Assembly: GCF_036985595.1 (NCBI RefSeq)
Contig: NZ_BTPU01000022.1
Coordinates: forward strand, 1 to 57,255
Source: Vallitalea maricola
Lineage (GTDB): Bacteria; Bacillota; Clostridia; Lachnospirales; Vallitaleaceae
Length of the DNA stretch: 57,255 bases
Reading direction: 5' to 3'
Of this stretch, positions 28,307 through 36,824 are shown in pieces; within the stretch, counting starts at the first letter, position 1, and each line of letters starts with the position of its first letter. The notes beneath the pieces were generated by a model. It was not told the origin of the DNA. It made no database searches and worked only from the letters and a program-made list of their open reading frames with translations. Made by a program: the position numbers and the translations under genes.

Positions 28307-31300
28307 TCAATAATATTCCAACAGATTATAATTCTGGTCTTTGACTTTTCCAAATTCCATACATATTACCTGATCAGCCAAATTAAAATATCTGTCATCA
28401 TGGGTTATTGCAATTATACATTTACCTTTTTCTTTTAGTTTAGGTAATAATTCAGTATAAAAGAATTCTCTAAAAACAGGATCTTGGTCAGCTGCCCATT
28501 CGTCAAATAAGAAAATAGGTTTATCTTCTAAATAACTTATTAATAGTGCTAGTCTCTTTCTCTGACCTGTTGAAAGTTTAACAGTAGAAAATTCATTTTC
28601 CTTAATTGTGACTTTTTCAAACAATCCTAATTCTTTTAAATACTCTTCTATTGCTCCCTCCTTACCTTCAATATTTACTCCATATAATTTATCAAAAAGA
28701 TAGAAGTCGCTAAATACTGTTGTATAATACTTACCTAATTCATCTAACATCACTTTTTTATTATTTATGTAAATCTTACCTTCAACTGGTTTGTATAGTC
28801 CTGTTAGAAGTTTTACCAAAGTAGTTTTACCACTGCCATTTCCACCTACTATAAATGATATCTGACCTTTACCAAACTCTGCATTGATTGGCCCTATTTC
28901 AAAACCGTTTTCATCTTCAACCTTATATTTATATCTTCCATCTACAATCTTGATACTATGAAAATCATTTATTCTGTCATTCTTACAAGAGGCATCCGTA
29001 TCTTTACAGCTTATATCCAGTATCTTCATCAATTCTCCAATTCTGTTCCAGCTGATTTTTGTACGTATCACATTTGGTACAGCATTAAGAACAGCATTTA
29101 TTGGTCCTGTAACATATAGTAAAACAAATACATATTCTCTTAAATGCATATTTTGATTCTTAAATACTATTGGAAATATGAACACTATAGCTCCAATAAC
29201 AATTGTGAATAAAGATTCTCCAACAATGAAAACCCCTGCGAATTTATAGCTTCCTTTTTTAATTTTATCTTTATAATCTTCACAGGTCTCCTTCATATCC
29301 TGTTTATAAGATATTTTCTTATCATGGTTAAGACTTAATTCCTTGAATCCACCTATCATATCACCAATACGTTTAAAAAATACATTTTGTGAAGTTCTTG
29401 CTTTTTCTAAATGCCCATTAGCATTTTTCATAATAAGCATATACAGACTCACAGCAATCAGTACTACTCCTAGAACTATACCCAGTCCATATATACTAAC
29501 TATCCCAAGATAAACAAAACAGCATATTATGGTAATAAGGCTTGTCAAGCCTGTAATCAACACATTGGAGAAGTTGCTTATTACTTCAGTATCATTATTT
29601 AGAACAGTTTCTATCTGACCAGAATCCAAACTTGAAAACTGTTCATAATTGGATTCAAGGACTTTTGATGTTATGTCCATCCTTTTTTTATAAATGATTT
29701 CATTGGATATTTTTATCAAATCGAATCTTACTATTCTCTGACCGAATATGTATATCAACAATCCTATTATAAAATATGTGAATAATACTTTATCAAAACG
29801 TTCGCCTCGTGATATAGCCATATTTATCATAAAAATAATCATTGAATTTCCAAACCCACTAATTGCACTTACGATTACTAATGGTACAAGATTATAGGTT
29901 TCATCACTCACTTTATAACTAGAGAGCACATAATATATAAAGAAACATACTAAACCTATTGAAACTACATTAGCTGCGATATATAATGAATCAGGCATCC
30001 ATACCCTTGCAAATTCCCATCCAGCATTAGCAAAGAATAATCTAGGTAGAAATCTCATCCCTACTATAAATGCTGTTAAGATTACCCCTAATACTACTGC
30101 ATTCTTATAGTTTGTTTTAATATAATTCTCTGTCTTATGTTTTTTCAAATAGCTTATTCTTATGATTTGTTTAATTATCAATACTATAACTGCTATAATG
30201 AATATAAAGAAAAAACCTATTATAAATCTAGATATATTATTTAAGATTCCTACAGTATCCTCAGCTTTAACAATCCTATGATTACCCTCTAAGATATTAT
30301 ATATTTTTTCAGCTAAACTTACTGTATATACGGAATTTACATTTGCTAATACACATACACCGATTTTTTTCTCAGAGTTGAATATAATGAATGATGAAAA
30401 ATTAGGATTATCACCTCCATGAAAAACAATTGTTCCATCTACAGTCTCATTGCAATACCAGCCAGAAGCGTAAAACGCATTATTTAAACCAGTGGTATTA
30501 GCATGATTGGCTTCATGAGTCATTTGCAATACATCTGAATCTTCTATGCTAATCATTCCCATTTGAATTTTTATCCATCTGCACATATCTTCTATATTAG
30601 AAACGATATATCCAGCAGGTGTATTACCTTTGTAAACTGGTGCATCATATTTCTTGATTCCAAATAGACTTTCCTTATATCCTGAAGATATATTACTGAC
30701 TTGCTCAGCAGTGGTATTTATCAGACCAAACTTATCAAAAATATTATCCTGTATATATTTTTCATATGATTCTCCAGTCACCTTTTCCATAATTAGACCT
30801 AGAATATCATAGTTGATGGTAGCATATTCAAATCTAGAACCAGGATAATTTTTAAGTGACATATTTGAAAAGCTATATACTGTATCATTTAAACTATTTT
30901 CATTATTGCTTTCAGGGATATTAACTATACTGTTGGTGGGTATTCCACTTGTATGATGCAGTAATTGTTCTATAGTAACATCAACTTGCCCATCATATTT
31001 TTTCCCTCTATAACTCCTATTATAATTAAGATAGAAATTATCTAGATAATCACTGACCTTGCCATCTAATTCAATTTTATTTTCTTTGATTAATTGTGAT
31101 ACAGCAAATGCTGTAAAGGCTTTACTATTAGATCCTATTTGAAATAAAGTACTATTATCTACTTTTGTTTTATCATCCAGTTCTGAATAACCAAAAGAAT
31201 TAATATATGTATCATTACCATCAATGTAACATAAAGATAAACCTGGAATATTTCCTTTATCCATTGTTTTTTGTATTGTACTATTTATAATCGCATCTTT

Positions 31301-31402
31301 ATCATTAGAAATATCGTCATTTGAAAAGTGTAATATAAAATAAACGACTACACCTACTACTATAACTGCAAATAGACACAATATCGTAATTTTTCTTTTC
31401 AT
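28307..31402 (-). CDS. Serine peptidase / cyclic-peptide ABC exporter fusion (ZmaM/ClbP-like)
   Basis: 1031 residues. After a membrane anchor at about 4-25 comes an extracellular beta-lactamase/D-aminopeptidase-fold domain to about 375: Ser91 and Lys94 in GSNSK (SxxK), Tyr193 in FEYATINYD, and HGG at 328-330. Several membrane helices follow (about 391-412, 433-452, 475-495), then an ABC half-transporter of the PvdE/SyrD cyclic-peptide type. Its ATPase has Walker A GGNGSGKTT at 853-861, LSTGQ at 943-947, FDEW at 966-969 and THDDRYF. In zwittermicin (ZmaM) and related systems such fusions export an acylated prodrug and cut off the N-acyl-D-Asn leader. The gene is first in the operon, behind a 216-nt leader, so it doubles as a likely self-resistance gene. 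Confidence 0.88.
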   Translation of the reverse strand: MKRKITILCLFAVIVVGVVVYFILHFSNDDISNDKDAIINSTIQKTMDKGNIPGLSLCYIDGNDTYINSFGYSELDDKTKVDNSTLFQIGSNSKAFTAFAVSQLIKENKIELDGKVSDYLDNFYLNYNRSYRGKKYDGQVDVTIEQLLHHTSGIPTNSIVNIPESNNENSLNDTVYSFSNMSLKNYPGSRFEYATINYDILGLIMEKVTGESYEKYIQDNIFDKFGLINTTAEQVSNISSGYKESLFGIKKYDAPVYKGNTPAGYIVSNIEDMCRWIKIQMGMISIEDSDVLQMTHEANHANTTGLNNAFYASGWYCNETVDGTIVFHGGDNPNFSSFIIFNSEKKIGVCVLANVNSVYTVSLAEKIYNILEGNHRIVKAEDTVGILNNISRFIIGFFFIFIIAVIVLIIKQIIRISYLKKHKTENYIKTNYKNAVVLGVILTAFIVGMRFLPRLFFANAGWEFARVWMPDSLYIAANVVSIGLVCFFIYYVLSSYKVSDETYNLVPLVIVSAISGFGNSMIIFMINMAISRGERFDKVLFTYFIIGLLIYIFGQRIVRFDLIKISNEIIYKKRMDITSKVLESNYEQFSSLDSGQIETVLNNDTEVISNFSNVLITGLTSLITIICCFVYLGIVSIYGLGIVLGVVLIAVSLYMLIMKNANGHLEKARTSQNVFFKRIGDMIGGFKELSLNHDKKISYKQDMKETCEDYKDKIKKGSYKFAGVFIVGESLFTIVIGAIVFIFPIVFKNQNMHLREYVFVLLYVTGPINAVLNAVPNVIRTKISWNRIGELMKILDISCKDTDASCKNDRINDFHSIKIVDGRYKYKVEDENGFEIGPINAEFGKGQISFIVGGNGSGKTTLVKLLTGLYKPVEGKIYINNKKVMLDELGKYYTTVFSDFYLFDKLYGVNIEGKEGAIEEYLKELGLFEKVTIKENEFSTVKLSTGQRKRLALLISYLEDKPIFLFDEWAADQDPVFREFFYTELLPKLKEKGKCIIAITHDDRYFNLADQVICMEFGKVKDQNYNLLEYY

Positions 31403-31505
31403 TTATTATATCCTCTATCCCTTCTTAGTAATTTTATTATTGAACCTTAATAATTAATCTAAAACTTTAACTATTATCTATCTAAGCCAAAAGAAATACT
31501 ATATT

Positions 31506-31532
31506 ACTAAATTAACTAAATTAACTAAATTA
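31506..31532. repeat. Three tandem copies of ACTAAATTA
   Basis: Three perfect, contiguous 9-bp copies at 31506-31514, 31515-31523 and 31524-31532. They fall in the predicted 5' leader of the biosynthetic operon, about 110 nt before its start codon. They could be a protein-binding array, an RNA-level signal, or simple AT-rich slippage. Confidence 0.8.
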
Positions 31533-31624
31533 GATACTATTTAATAACTATATTTAATAATATCTATATTTACTATTATCTAACAATATAGCTTATTATG
31601 TCTCATATCGTATTAACCAAATTA

Positions 31625-31653
31625 ATTATACACTATTGTATCATATTTTTCAA
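31625..31653 (-). promoter_or_regulatory. Sigma-A promoter for the NRPS/PKS operon
   Basis: On the minus strand: -35 TTGAAA (31653-31648), a 17-bp spacer, and -10 TATAAT (31630-31625). Transcription should begin near 31618, giving a leader of about 216 nt before the first gene. No other promoter this good and no terminator was noticed between the genes downstream. Confidence 0.65.
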
Positions 31654-31745
31654 TATTTTTGTGTTTATTGTTACTTTTTAATAAATTAATGAAACTTAAT
31701 ATAATATATCATATTTCTTTATAGTCTAAAATAATACTTTTTTCT

Positions 31746-31793
31746 GTAAATATCGATATATATTTACTAATATTGTATATTTACATGGTAAAT
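31746..31793. promoter_or_regulatory. Putative operator: four GTAAAT/ATTTAC half-sites in two dyads
   Basis: Dyad 1 pairs GTAAATAT (31746-31753) with ATATTTAC (31760-31767). Dyad 2 pairs ATTTAC (31779-31784) with GTAAAT (31788-31793) around ATG. Both are perfect and share the same hexamer. They lie between two divergent promoters, where a regulator could control both directions. The binding protein is unknown; the DtxR-family neighbour is a candidate. Confidence 0.45.
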
Positions 31794-31889
31794 AATGTAA
31801 TAGTACAGTTGTTTTTGCTATAATATTCATTGATAAATGTCGAAAAAATAGTTATTAAATAAAATATTTTAATAATAGTATTTATTTGA

Positions 31890-31895
31890 TATAAT
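31890..31895 (+). promoter_or_regulatory. -10 element of the DtxR-family gene
   Basis: TATAAT with the preceding TTTGA, 29 bp before the AUG. The -35 region 17 bp upstream (TTTTAA) is weak, so activator help or a different spacing is possible. A second TATAAT at 31819-31824 is an alternative. Confidence 0.45.
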
Positions 31896-31923
31896 GATAT
31901 TAGAAAGCAAAGGAGTAGATTTA

Positions 31924-32301
31924 ATGGAAAAACTAACTTTCACTATGGAGAATTATCTAGAAGCAATATACGAATTATCAAGAGAAGGTAATGGAAGTGC
32001 CAGAGTATCTGATATTGCTAAACGTCTTGGTGTTACAAAAGCCAGCACCAATAGTGCCATGACCACATTAACTAAAAAAGGATTAATTATTAATGAAAAA
32101 TATAAAGAAATCGTACTAACAGAAAAAGGTAAGATTATAGCTGAACAGACCTCTCATAAACATCATGTTATCAGTCGTTTCTTAATAGAAATCTTAGATA
32201 TCGACCCAGCAATTGCTGACAAGGATGCATGTGCTATTGAACACGTTATTAGTAATGAATCCGTATCAGCTATGTTAAATCATTACTTAAAAAATGACTG
32301 A
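31924..32301 (+). CDS. DtxR/MntR-family metal-dependent repressor, iron-type ligands
   Basis: 125 residues: a winged-helix domain (SDIAKRLGVTKASTNSAM at about 29-46) and a dimerisation/metal domain, without the SH3-like third domain of DtxR. The ATG at 31924 has AAAGGAG 8 bp upstream; an earlier in-frame ATG at 31894 overlaps the -10 box. The metal site reads DACAIEHVIS with Cys103, Glu106 and His107, and His80 earlier; DtxR has Cys at this place whereas MntR has Glu, so Fe(II) is the likelier signal. Position 10 is Asn where DtxR has Met and MntR Asp. It is transcribed away from the biosynthetic operon across a shared control region, so control of that operon by metal is possible but unproved. 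Confidence 0.85.
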   Translation: MEKLTFTMENYLEAIYELSREGNGSARVSDIAKRLGVTKASTNSAMTTLTKKGLIINEKYKEIVLTEKGKIIAEQTSHKHHVISRFLIEILDIDPAIADKDACAIEHVISNESVSAMLNHYLKND

Positions 32302-32330
32302 AAACAAATTCTGTTTATCAGTCATTTTTT
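32291..32330 (+). terminator. Strong intrinsic terminator of the DtxR-family gene
   Basis: AAAATGACTGA (32291-32301, which includes the stop codon) pairs with TCAGTCATTTT (32318-32328). An inner AAACA/TGTTT stem (302-306 with 312-316) extends it, and a T-run follows. The A-rich left arm may let it also act for the convergent UvrA-type gene. Confidence 0.85.
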
Positions 32331-32411
32331 TAACCTTATCTGTAAATTTTCTTAATTAACCCATAATAAATAAGCTATAACCATATGGTAATTGATATAT
32401 AATTGCTACAT

Positions 32412-35400
32412 TTAATGTCCTAACCATCCTTCTCTAATTATATAACCTCCCAAATCTCCACCTTCTGGTCCCATCTCTATAACATAATCCCCTCTTTTAA
32501 TTAACATAGGGTTATGCTCAATAACTATAACAGTCGCCCCATTATTCGTCAGTTCTCCCAAAATATTTATAAGTTTTAGCACATCCTTATCATGAAGACC
32601 CGTTGTAGGTTCATCTAGAATATATAATACATCTTTTGTTTTACCTGAACATAACTCTTTTGCAAGTTTTATTCGTTGTGCCTCTCCTCCTGAAAGAGTT
32701 GTTGCACTCTGACCTAATTTTATATAGGAAACACCTACTTTATCTAACATATCAAGTATAGTATATATTTTCTCCTGCTCACTAAAGATTTCTTTTACTT
32801 CTTTTATCTCTAACTCGAGTAAATCAGCTATAGAATATCCCTTATACTTTACTTCCAATACTTTATCAAGATATCTTCTTCCTTTACATCTAGAACATAC
32901 TGTGTAGATATCTGGCATAAAATGCATAGGAACAGCTATCTGTCCAGCTCCTTTACATTCAGGGCATTGACCTTTTTTACTATTAAAACTAAAATGTTCT
33001 TTTGTCAATTTACTTTCTTTTGCTGCCTCTAATCTGGAGTAGAAATCTCTTATTAAATCAAATACACCTGTATATGTTCCAGGATTCGACCTAGGAGTTT
33101 TTCCTATAGGCTTTTGGCTGACATAATGAACTTCTTTTAGATTATCGACTCCTATGATTTCTTTGTATCTACCAATGGATTCAGTTTTTTTACCAGTTGC
33201 TTTTAATATAGCTGGATATAAAGTCTCTGATATAAGACTACTCTTACCCGAACCACTAACCCCAACAATACAAGTTAATTTTGATAACGGTATGGTGATG
33301 TCAATATTTTTTAAGTTATTAGTAGTCATACCTCTTAACTCTAACAATTTATCTCTACTTATGGATTTATCAATAGGCTTCAAATCTAATTTTTCAAGAT
33401 AATTATAATCCTTTAGCCTGGTTATATCTATATCAATCTCTTTATCATATTTTAATATTTTATTTTCATTAACAACTTCCTCAGCTCTTATTAATTCTCC
33501 CCCATATTTTCCTGCTCCCTGACCTATCTCTATCAAATAATCTGCTATTTCCTTAAATGCACTTTTATGTTCTACCATAATTATAGTATTATTCAACTTT
33601 TTCAGATCGCTTATTGTTTTTATTAGAAACCTATAGTCTCTGGGATGAAGTCCTTTGGATGGCTCATCCATTATATAGAGGACGTTAGTAAAAGAAGAAC
33701 CAAATTGTGTAGCTATCTTCAATCTCTGAGCTTCTCCACCTGATAAAGTAGGAATACTCCTATCAAGACTTAAATAACTTAATCCTACTTGTTGTATTTT
33801 CTTTAGTCTATATAACATCTTAATAAAAATACTTTTTGACATTTCTTTTTCCCTATCAGATAGAGAATTATACGTTATATGACACCAATTCCTAAGATTA
33901 TTTATACTCATGGAAACAACTTCCGGATAGCGTGTATTACCTATTCTGACTAAACGTGATTCATCTATTAACCTCTCCCCATTACAACTATCGCATTTTT
34001 TCTTAACTATAAATCCTTCAAGGTGAGTTAGCGGTTTGTCTTTATTATTATTTTTCATAAGGCGATACATAATATTTACTACACCTTCAACAGGTCTTGT
34101 TATAGTGCCTCTTCTACCATTAGAATTCAGATAGTCAAGGCTGACTTCCCTACCATTAGTACCGTAAAAAAGCTGTTTCTTAAAATCATCTGATAGATTC
34201 TTGAAAGGCACTTCCAAATCTTCCTTCATATCATCAGCCAGTGCAAGGACTTCTCCTTTCATCCAGTTAGCATTAGGCTTTTCTCTAAACTTTCTTAGGT
34301 TTCCCCACCAAAGAGAAGCTCCATCTAAAATTGACTTTTCAGGATTATCAATGATAAGGTTAACATCTATTTTCATTTCTTCCCCTAATCCTTTACAAAC
34401 AGGGCACATATAATCTGGATTATTATAACTGAATGCAGAAGGTGTCAGTGGGAAAAAAATACTACCACATTTACTGCATACATTATTTTTGGGAACAGTT
34501 TCATTGCAATAAGGGCAAACTCTTTCACCTATGGTAGCATATAATAGTCTTAGATAATCTCCAATTCTAGACACGGAACCAACTGTTGATCTGGGATTCA
34601 TACCTAGGTTTCTCTGTTCTATAGCTATAGCAGGTTGTAATCCCGTTATTTTTTTAACTTTTGAATCATTGTAATCATTATCTATGTGTGTGTTGGAAGC
34701 AATCAAGTCCATAAACTGCTTTCTGCTTTCATTATATATGGTATCAAATGCAAGACTAGACTTACCACTTCCGCTAACTCCTGTTATTACTGTAATTTTA
34801 TCCTTTGGTATTTTCACAGATATATTTTTCAGATTATTTATAGAAGCATTTTCAACAACGATTTCATTAGAATTTATATTTTCTAATTGTAAGTTGTTTT
34901 CTGGTTCTAATTCTTGTATAAATATTGGTTGTTTCTTATTTATATTTCTGTTAGAATCTCTGTTAGTACTCTGAATCCTTTTATTAGAATCCAGAAACGT
35001 TTTATAATCAGTCCAATGGGCTACCCAATCCGGTACTTTTACATCATCAAAGATAGTAACAGCATTATAGGGCATAATCTGTAATATATTCGTATCTTCA
35101 AAACCATCAAATCCACAGACTTCAATAAAATGATTGACTTTATCCACAGATTTCACCTTGATAACTGTGGATGCCAGTGGATTAGGTCTTACAGGTGACC
35201 TAGTTGCAAAAACTCCACATCTAGGTGCATTTTCATAAGGTGGATTACACATCCTGATTTTACGATAATCTTTTTTATCATATCTATGAAACCACCAAAG
35301 TATCCTTAGATAATCACCTTTCTCTATTAATTCTAAGAATGATTGTATCTCAGTATTTGTAAGATGTTTTGACCCTTCTAGCTTGATTACTCTTTTTTTA

Positions 35401-35768
35401 TTAATATATACGTACTTACCAATCACATTTCCCTTAAAAGGAATAGTAGCAGATTTGTTGATAATCGTATCTTGTATTTTCTCTTCACATGGAAAATATG
35501 GTTTTATATCTACAATATCACCTTTAACATTAATTTCATCAATTAATATTTCCCCTTTGCTTACATTGATATCCTCTATTTTTGTACCGTAGCACATGAT
35601 TTTATCTTTTGATTTAGTATAAATTATGCAATGACTAAAATTACTTAATCCTGTGATTGCTTTTTCAATTCCTTTTCTTAATGTAATCTTAGCGATATTA
35701 TTAAGCTCATTACTGGCTTTTCCTATTAATTCAAAATCTCCTATTGTCTGAAATTGTAATTTTTCCAT
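32412..35768 (-). CDS. TrmO-like domain fused to class II UvrA (UvrA2/DrrC type)
   Basis: 1118 residues. The first about 250 resemble TrmO/TsaA (UPF0066): a GLSNFSH stretch at 40-46, DIKPYFP at 87-93, and CGVFATRSPVRPNPLAST at 184-201. After a linker, about 810 residues form a UvrA-type double ABC ATPase: Walker A GVSGSGKSS at 330-338 and again near 839, LSGGEAQ signatures near 674 and 1026, and CxxC zinc-module pairs (CPYC, CSKC near 416-434; CPEC, CSRC later). Housekeeping UvrA is about 940 residues; the shorter body fits class II UvrA, which lacks the UvrB-binding domain and in producers (DrrC) protects against DNA-binding drugs. It starts 13 bp after an AraC/GyrI regulator gene, so the two are co-transcribed. 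What the TrmO part adds is unknown. Confidence 0.85.
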   Translation of the reverse strand: MEKLQFQTIGDFELIGKASNELNNIAKITLRKGIEKAITGLSNFSHCIIYTKSKDKIMCYGTKIEDINVSKGEILIDEINVKGDIVDIKPYFPCEEKIQDTIINKSATIPFKGNVIGKYVYINKKRVIKLEGSKHLTNTEIQSFLELIEKGDYLRILWWFHRYDKKDYRKIRMCNPPYENAPRCGVFATRSPVRPNPLASTVIKVKSVDKVNHFIEVCGFDGFEDTNILQIMPYNAVTIFDDVKVPDWVAHWTDYKTFLDSNKRIQSTNRDSNRNINKKQPIFIQELEPENNLQLENINSNEIVVENASINNLKNISVKIPKDKITVITGVSGSGKSSLAFDTIYNESRKQFMDLIASNTHIDNDYNDSKVKKITGLQPAIAIEQRNLGMNPRSTVGSVSRIGDYLRLLYATIGERVCPYCNETVPKNNVCSKCGSIFFPLTPSAFSYNNPDYMCPVCKGLGEEMKIDVNLIIDNPEKSILDGASLWWGNLRKFREKPNANWMKGEVLALADDMKEDLEVPFKNLSDDFKKQLFYGTNGREVSLDYLNSNGRRGTITRPVEGVVNIMYRLMKNNNKDKPLTHLEGFIVKKKCDSCNGERLIDESRLVRIGNTRYPEVVSMSINNLRNWCHITYNSLSDREKEMSKSIFIKMLYRLKKIQQVGLSYLSLDRSIPTLSGGEAQRLKIATQFGSSFTNVLYIMDEPSKGLHPRDYRFLIKTISDLKKLNNTIIMVEHKSAFKEIADYLIEIGQGAGKYGGELIRAEEVVNENKILKYDKEIDIDITRLKDYNYLEKLDLKPIDKSISRDKLLELRGMTTNNLKNIDITIPLSKLTCIVGVSGSGKSSLISETLYPAILKATGKKTESIGRYKEIIGVDNLKEVHYVSQKPIGKTPRSNPGTYTGVFDLIRDFYSRLEAAKESKLTKEHFSFNSKKGQCPECKGAGQIAVPMHFMPDIYTVCSRCKGRRYLDKVLEVKYKGYSIADLLELEIKEVKEIFSEQEKIYTILDMLDKVGVSYIKLGQSATTLSGGEAQRIKLAKELCSGKTKDVLYILDEPTTGLHDKDVLKLINILGELTNNGATVIVIEHNPMLIKRGDYVIEMGPEGGDLGGYIIREGWLGH

Positions 35769-35781
35769 AGAACCTCCATTT

Positions 35782-36708
35782 CTAAAGAGGAATTATAGGT
35801 ATAAATATTTCAACATTTTTTTCCTCTTTATAGTTAATATTGTCTTCTGGTGGATAGTATTCAAAAAACACACGGTCATCTGGTACATAACCGCTTTCTG
35901 GAAGCCATTTTGATAGCATATAATTCCAAGCAAGTTGATATCCATCTGGTTTTAATTCAAATTTTCCTACTACATATTTACCACCTTCTAGAATCATACT
36001 GCCAAATTCGCCATTGGTTCTAATATCTGTATCTATTGACATACATACACTTAGTCTAAGCTGTTCTTCCATTGTCAAGTCACCAAAATCATGATAGGCA
36101 ACAAACCATTTTGAATCCTTTTTTATAATATCCAATGAACTAGTATATGAATATAATTTTGTAAATAATTGTTCAAAAAGTTTACTGTCACCCTTATATG
36201 ATCCTGTATGCCTTATATAAACTACTTTTGTTGGCTTCATTATCTGAACAGATAATTCCATAGGTGTAGTATAATCAATTTCTTTATTATATACTTTTCC
36301 ATTCATGCTATCATGAGCACTATTTATATTATCAATAATTATCATCCTATCATTTTCACTGAGAGTTCTAAACTTGCTTGCATTCATCCCAAATTTGTTT
36401 TTAAAAGCTTTAGCAAAAGATGATTGGTTAGAGTAACCTTGTGATAAAGCTATATCTTGAATCGTTTTGTTATTATTGGTTGCTAATAGAAATGCAGCTT
36501 TTTCTAGACGCAGTCTTTTTATAAAGCTGTATAGGCTTTCTCCAGTTATCTGCCTATAGATTCTCTGAAAATGATAACTAGAAAATGAAGCAATACTTGC
36601 AAGTAATTCCACAGTTAATTCTTCATCCAGATGTTTTTCTATATAATCTTGAACCTTATTAATCATGGATATGTATATTTGTCTTGAATCGTTGAAAATA
36701 ATTTCCAT
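35782..36708 (-). CDS. AraC-family regulator with GyrI-like ligand domain
   Basis: 308 residues. N-terminal AraC double helix-turn-helix at about 15-115 (LLASIASFSSYHFQRIYRQ and IALSQGYSNQSSFAKAFKNK), then a GyrI-like effector domain at about 145-308 of the kind that binds small drug-like molecules (Rob, SAV2435, BmrR). It is the first gene of a two-gene unit with the TrmO-UvrA fusion, 13 bp apart, and has its own promoter. The likely role is to switch on that resistance protein when a ligand is bound. The ligand is not known. Confidence 0.9.
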   Translation of the reverse strand: MEIIFNDSRQIYISMINKVQDYIEKHLDEELTVELLASIASFSSYHFQRIYRQITGESLYSFIKRLRLEKAAFLLATNNNKTIQDIALSQGYSNQSSFAKAFKNKFGMNASKFRTLSENDRMIIIDNINSAHDSMNGKVYNKEIDYTTPMELSVQIMKPTKVVYIRHTGSYKGDSKLFEQLFTKLYSYTSSLDIIKKDSKWFVAYHDFGDLTMEEQLRLSVCMSIDTDIRTNGEFGSMILEGGKYVVGKFELKPDGYQLAWNYMLSKWLPESGYVPDDRVFFEYYPPEDNINYKEEKNVEIFIPIIPL

Positions 36709-36737
36709 TATACCACCTCTTCATATTTTCTAGTTTA

Positions 36738-36766
36738 ATTATAAGGTTAGCATATTTTTAAGTCCA
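36738..36766 (-). promoter_or_regulatory. Promoter of the AraC/GyrI and TrmO-UvrA genes
   Basis: Minus strand: -35 TGGACT (36766-36761), 17-bp spacer, -10 TATAAT (36743-36738). The start codon is 30 bp further at 36708, behind GAGGTGG. Confidence 0.55.
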
Positions 36767-36783
36767 TAAAATTCCATAAAAAT

Positions 36784-36817
36784 AAAAGCACAAGAATTAT
36801 TATATTCAAATGCTTTT
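36784..36817 (-). terminator. Probable terminator after the ABC permease gene
   Basis: AAAAGCA (36784-36790) pairs with TGCTTTT (36811-36817), with an inner GAAT/ATTC pairing. On the minus strand the hairpin is followed by TTTTATTTTT. It separates the exporter operon from the AraC/GyrI promoter. Confidence 0.5.
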
Positions 36818-36824
36818 AATTATA

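Larger units (their letters stand above)
31403..31923. promoter_or_regulatory. Divergent intergenic control region of the biosynthetic operon and DtxR gene
   Basis: 521 bp without a convincing gene, strongly AT-rich. It holds a minus-strand promoter at 31,625-31,653, a plus-strand -10 at 31,890-31,895, three tandem copies of a 9-bp unit (31,506-31,532) in the minus-strand leader, and two dyads made of GTAAAT/ATTTAC half-sites (31,746-31,793) between the promoters. Each is listed separately. Confidence 0.7.

Noticed and set aside
28307..31402. The beta-lactamase-fold domain as an antibiotic-destroying beta-lactamase.
   Set aside because: It is membrane-anchored, fused to a cyclic-peptide exporter and leads a biosynthetic operon, which fits a leader peptidase; penicillin hydrolysis would not need the fusion.
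31506..31532. A CRISPR-like repeat.
   Set aside because: Units are 9 bp, contiguous and without spacers.
32412..35768. The housekeeping excinuclease UvrA.
   Set aside because: The UvrA part is about 130 residues too short, carries a TrmO-like fusion, and stands beside drug-sensor and exporter genes rather than uvrB.
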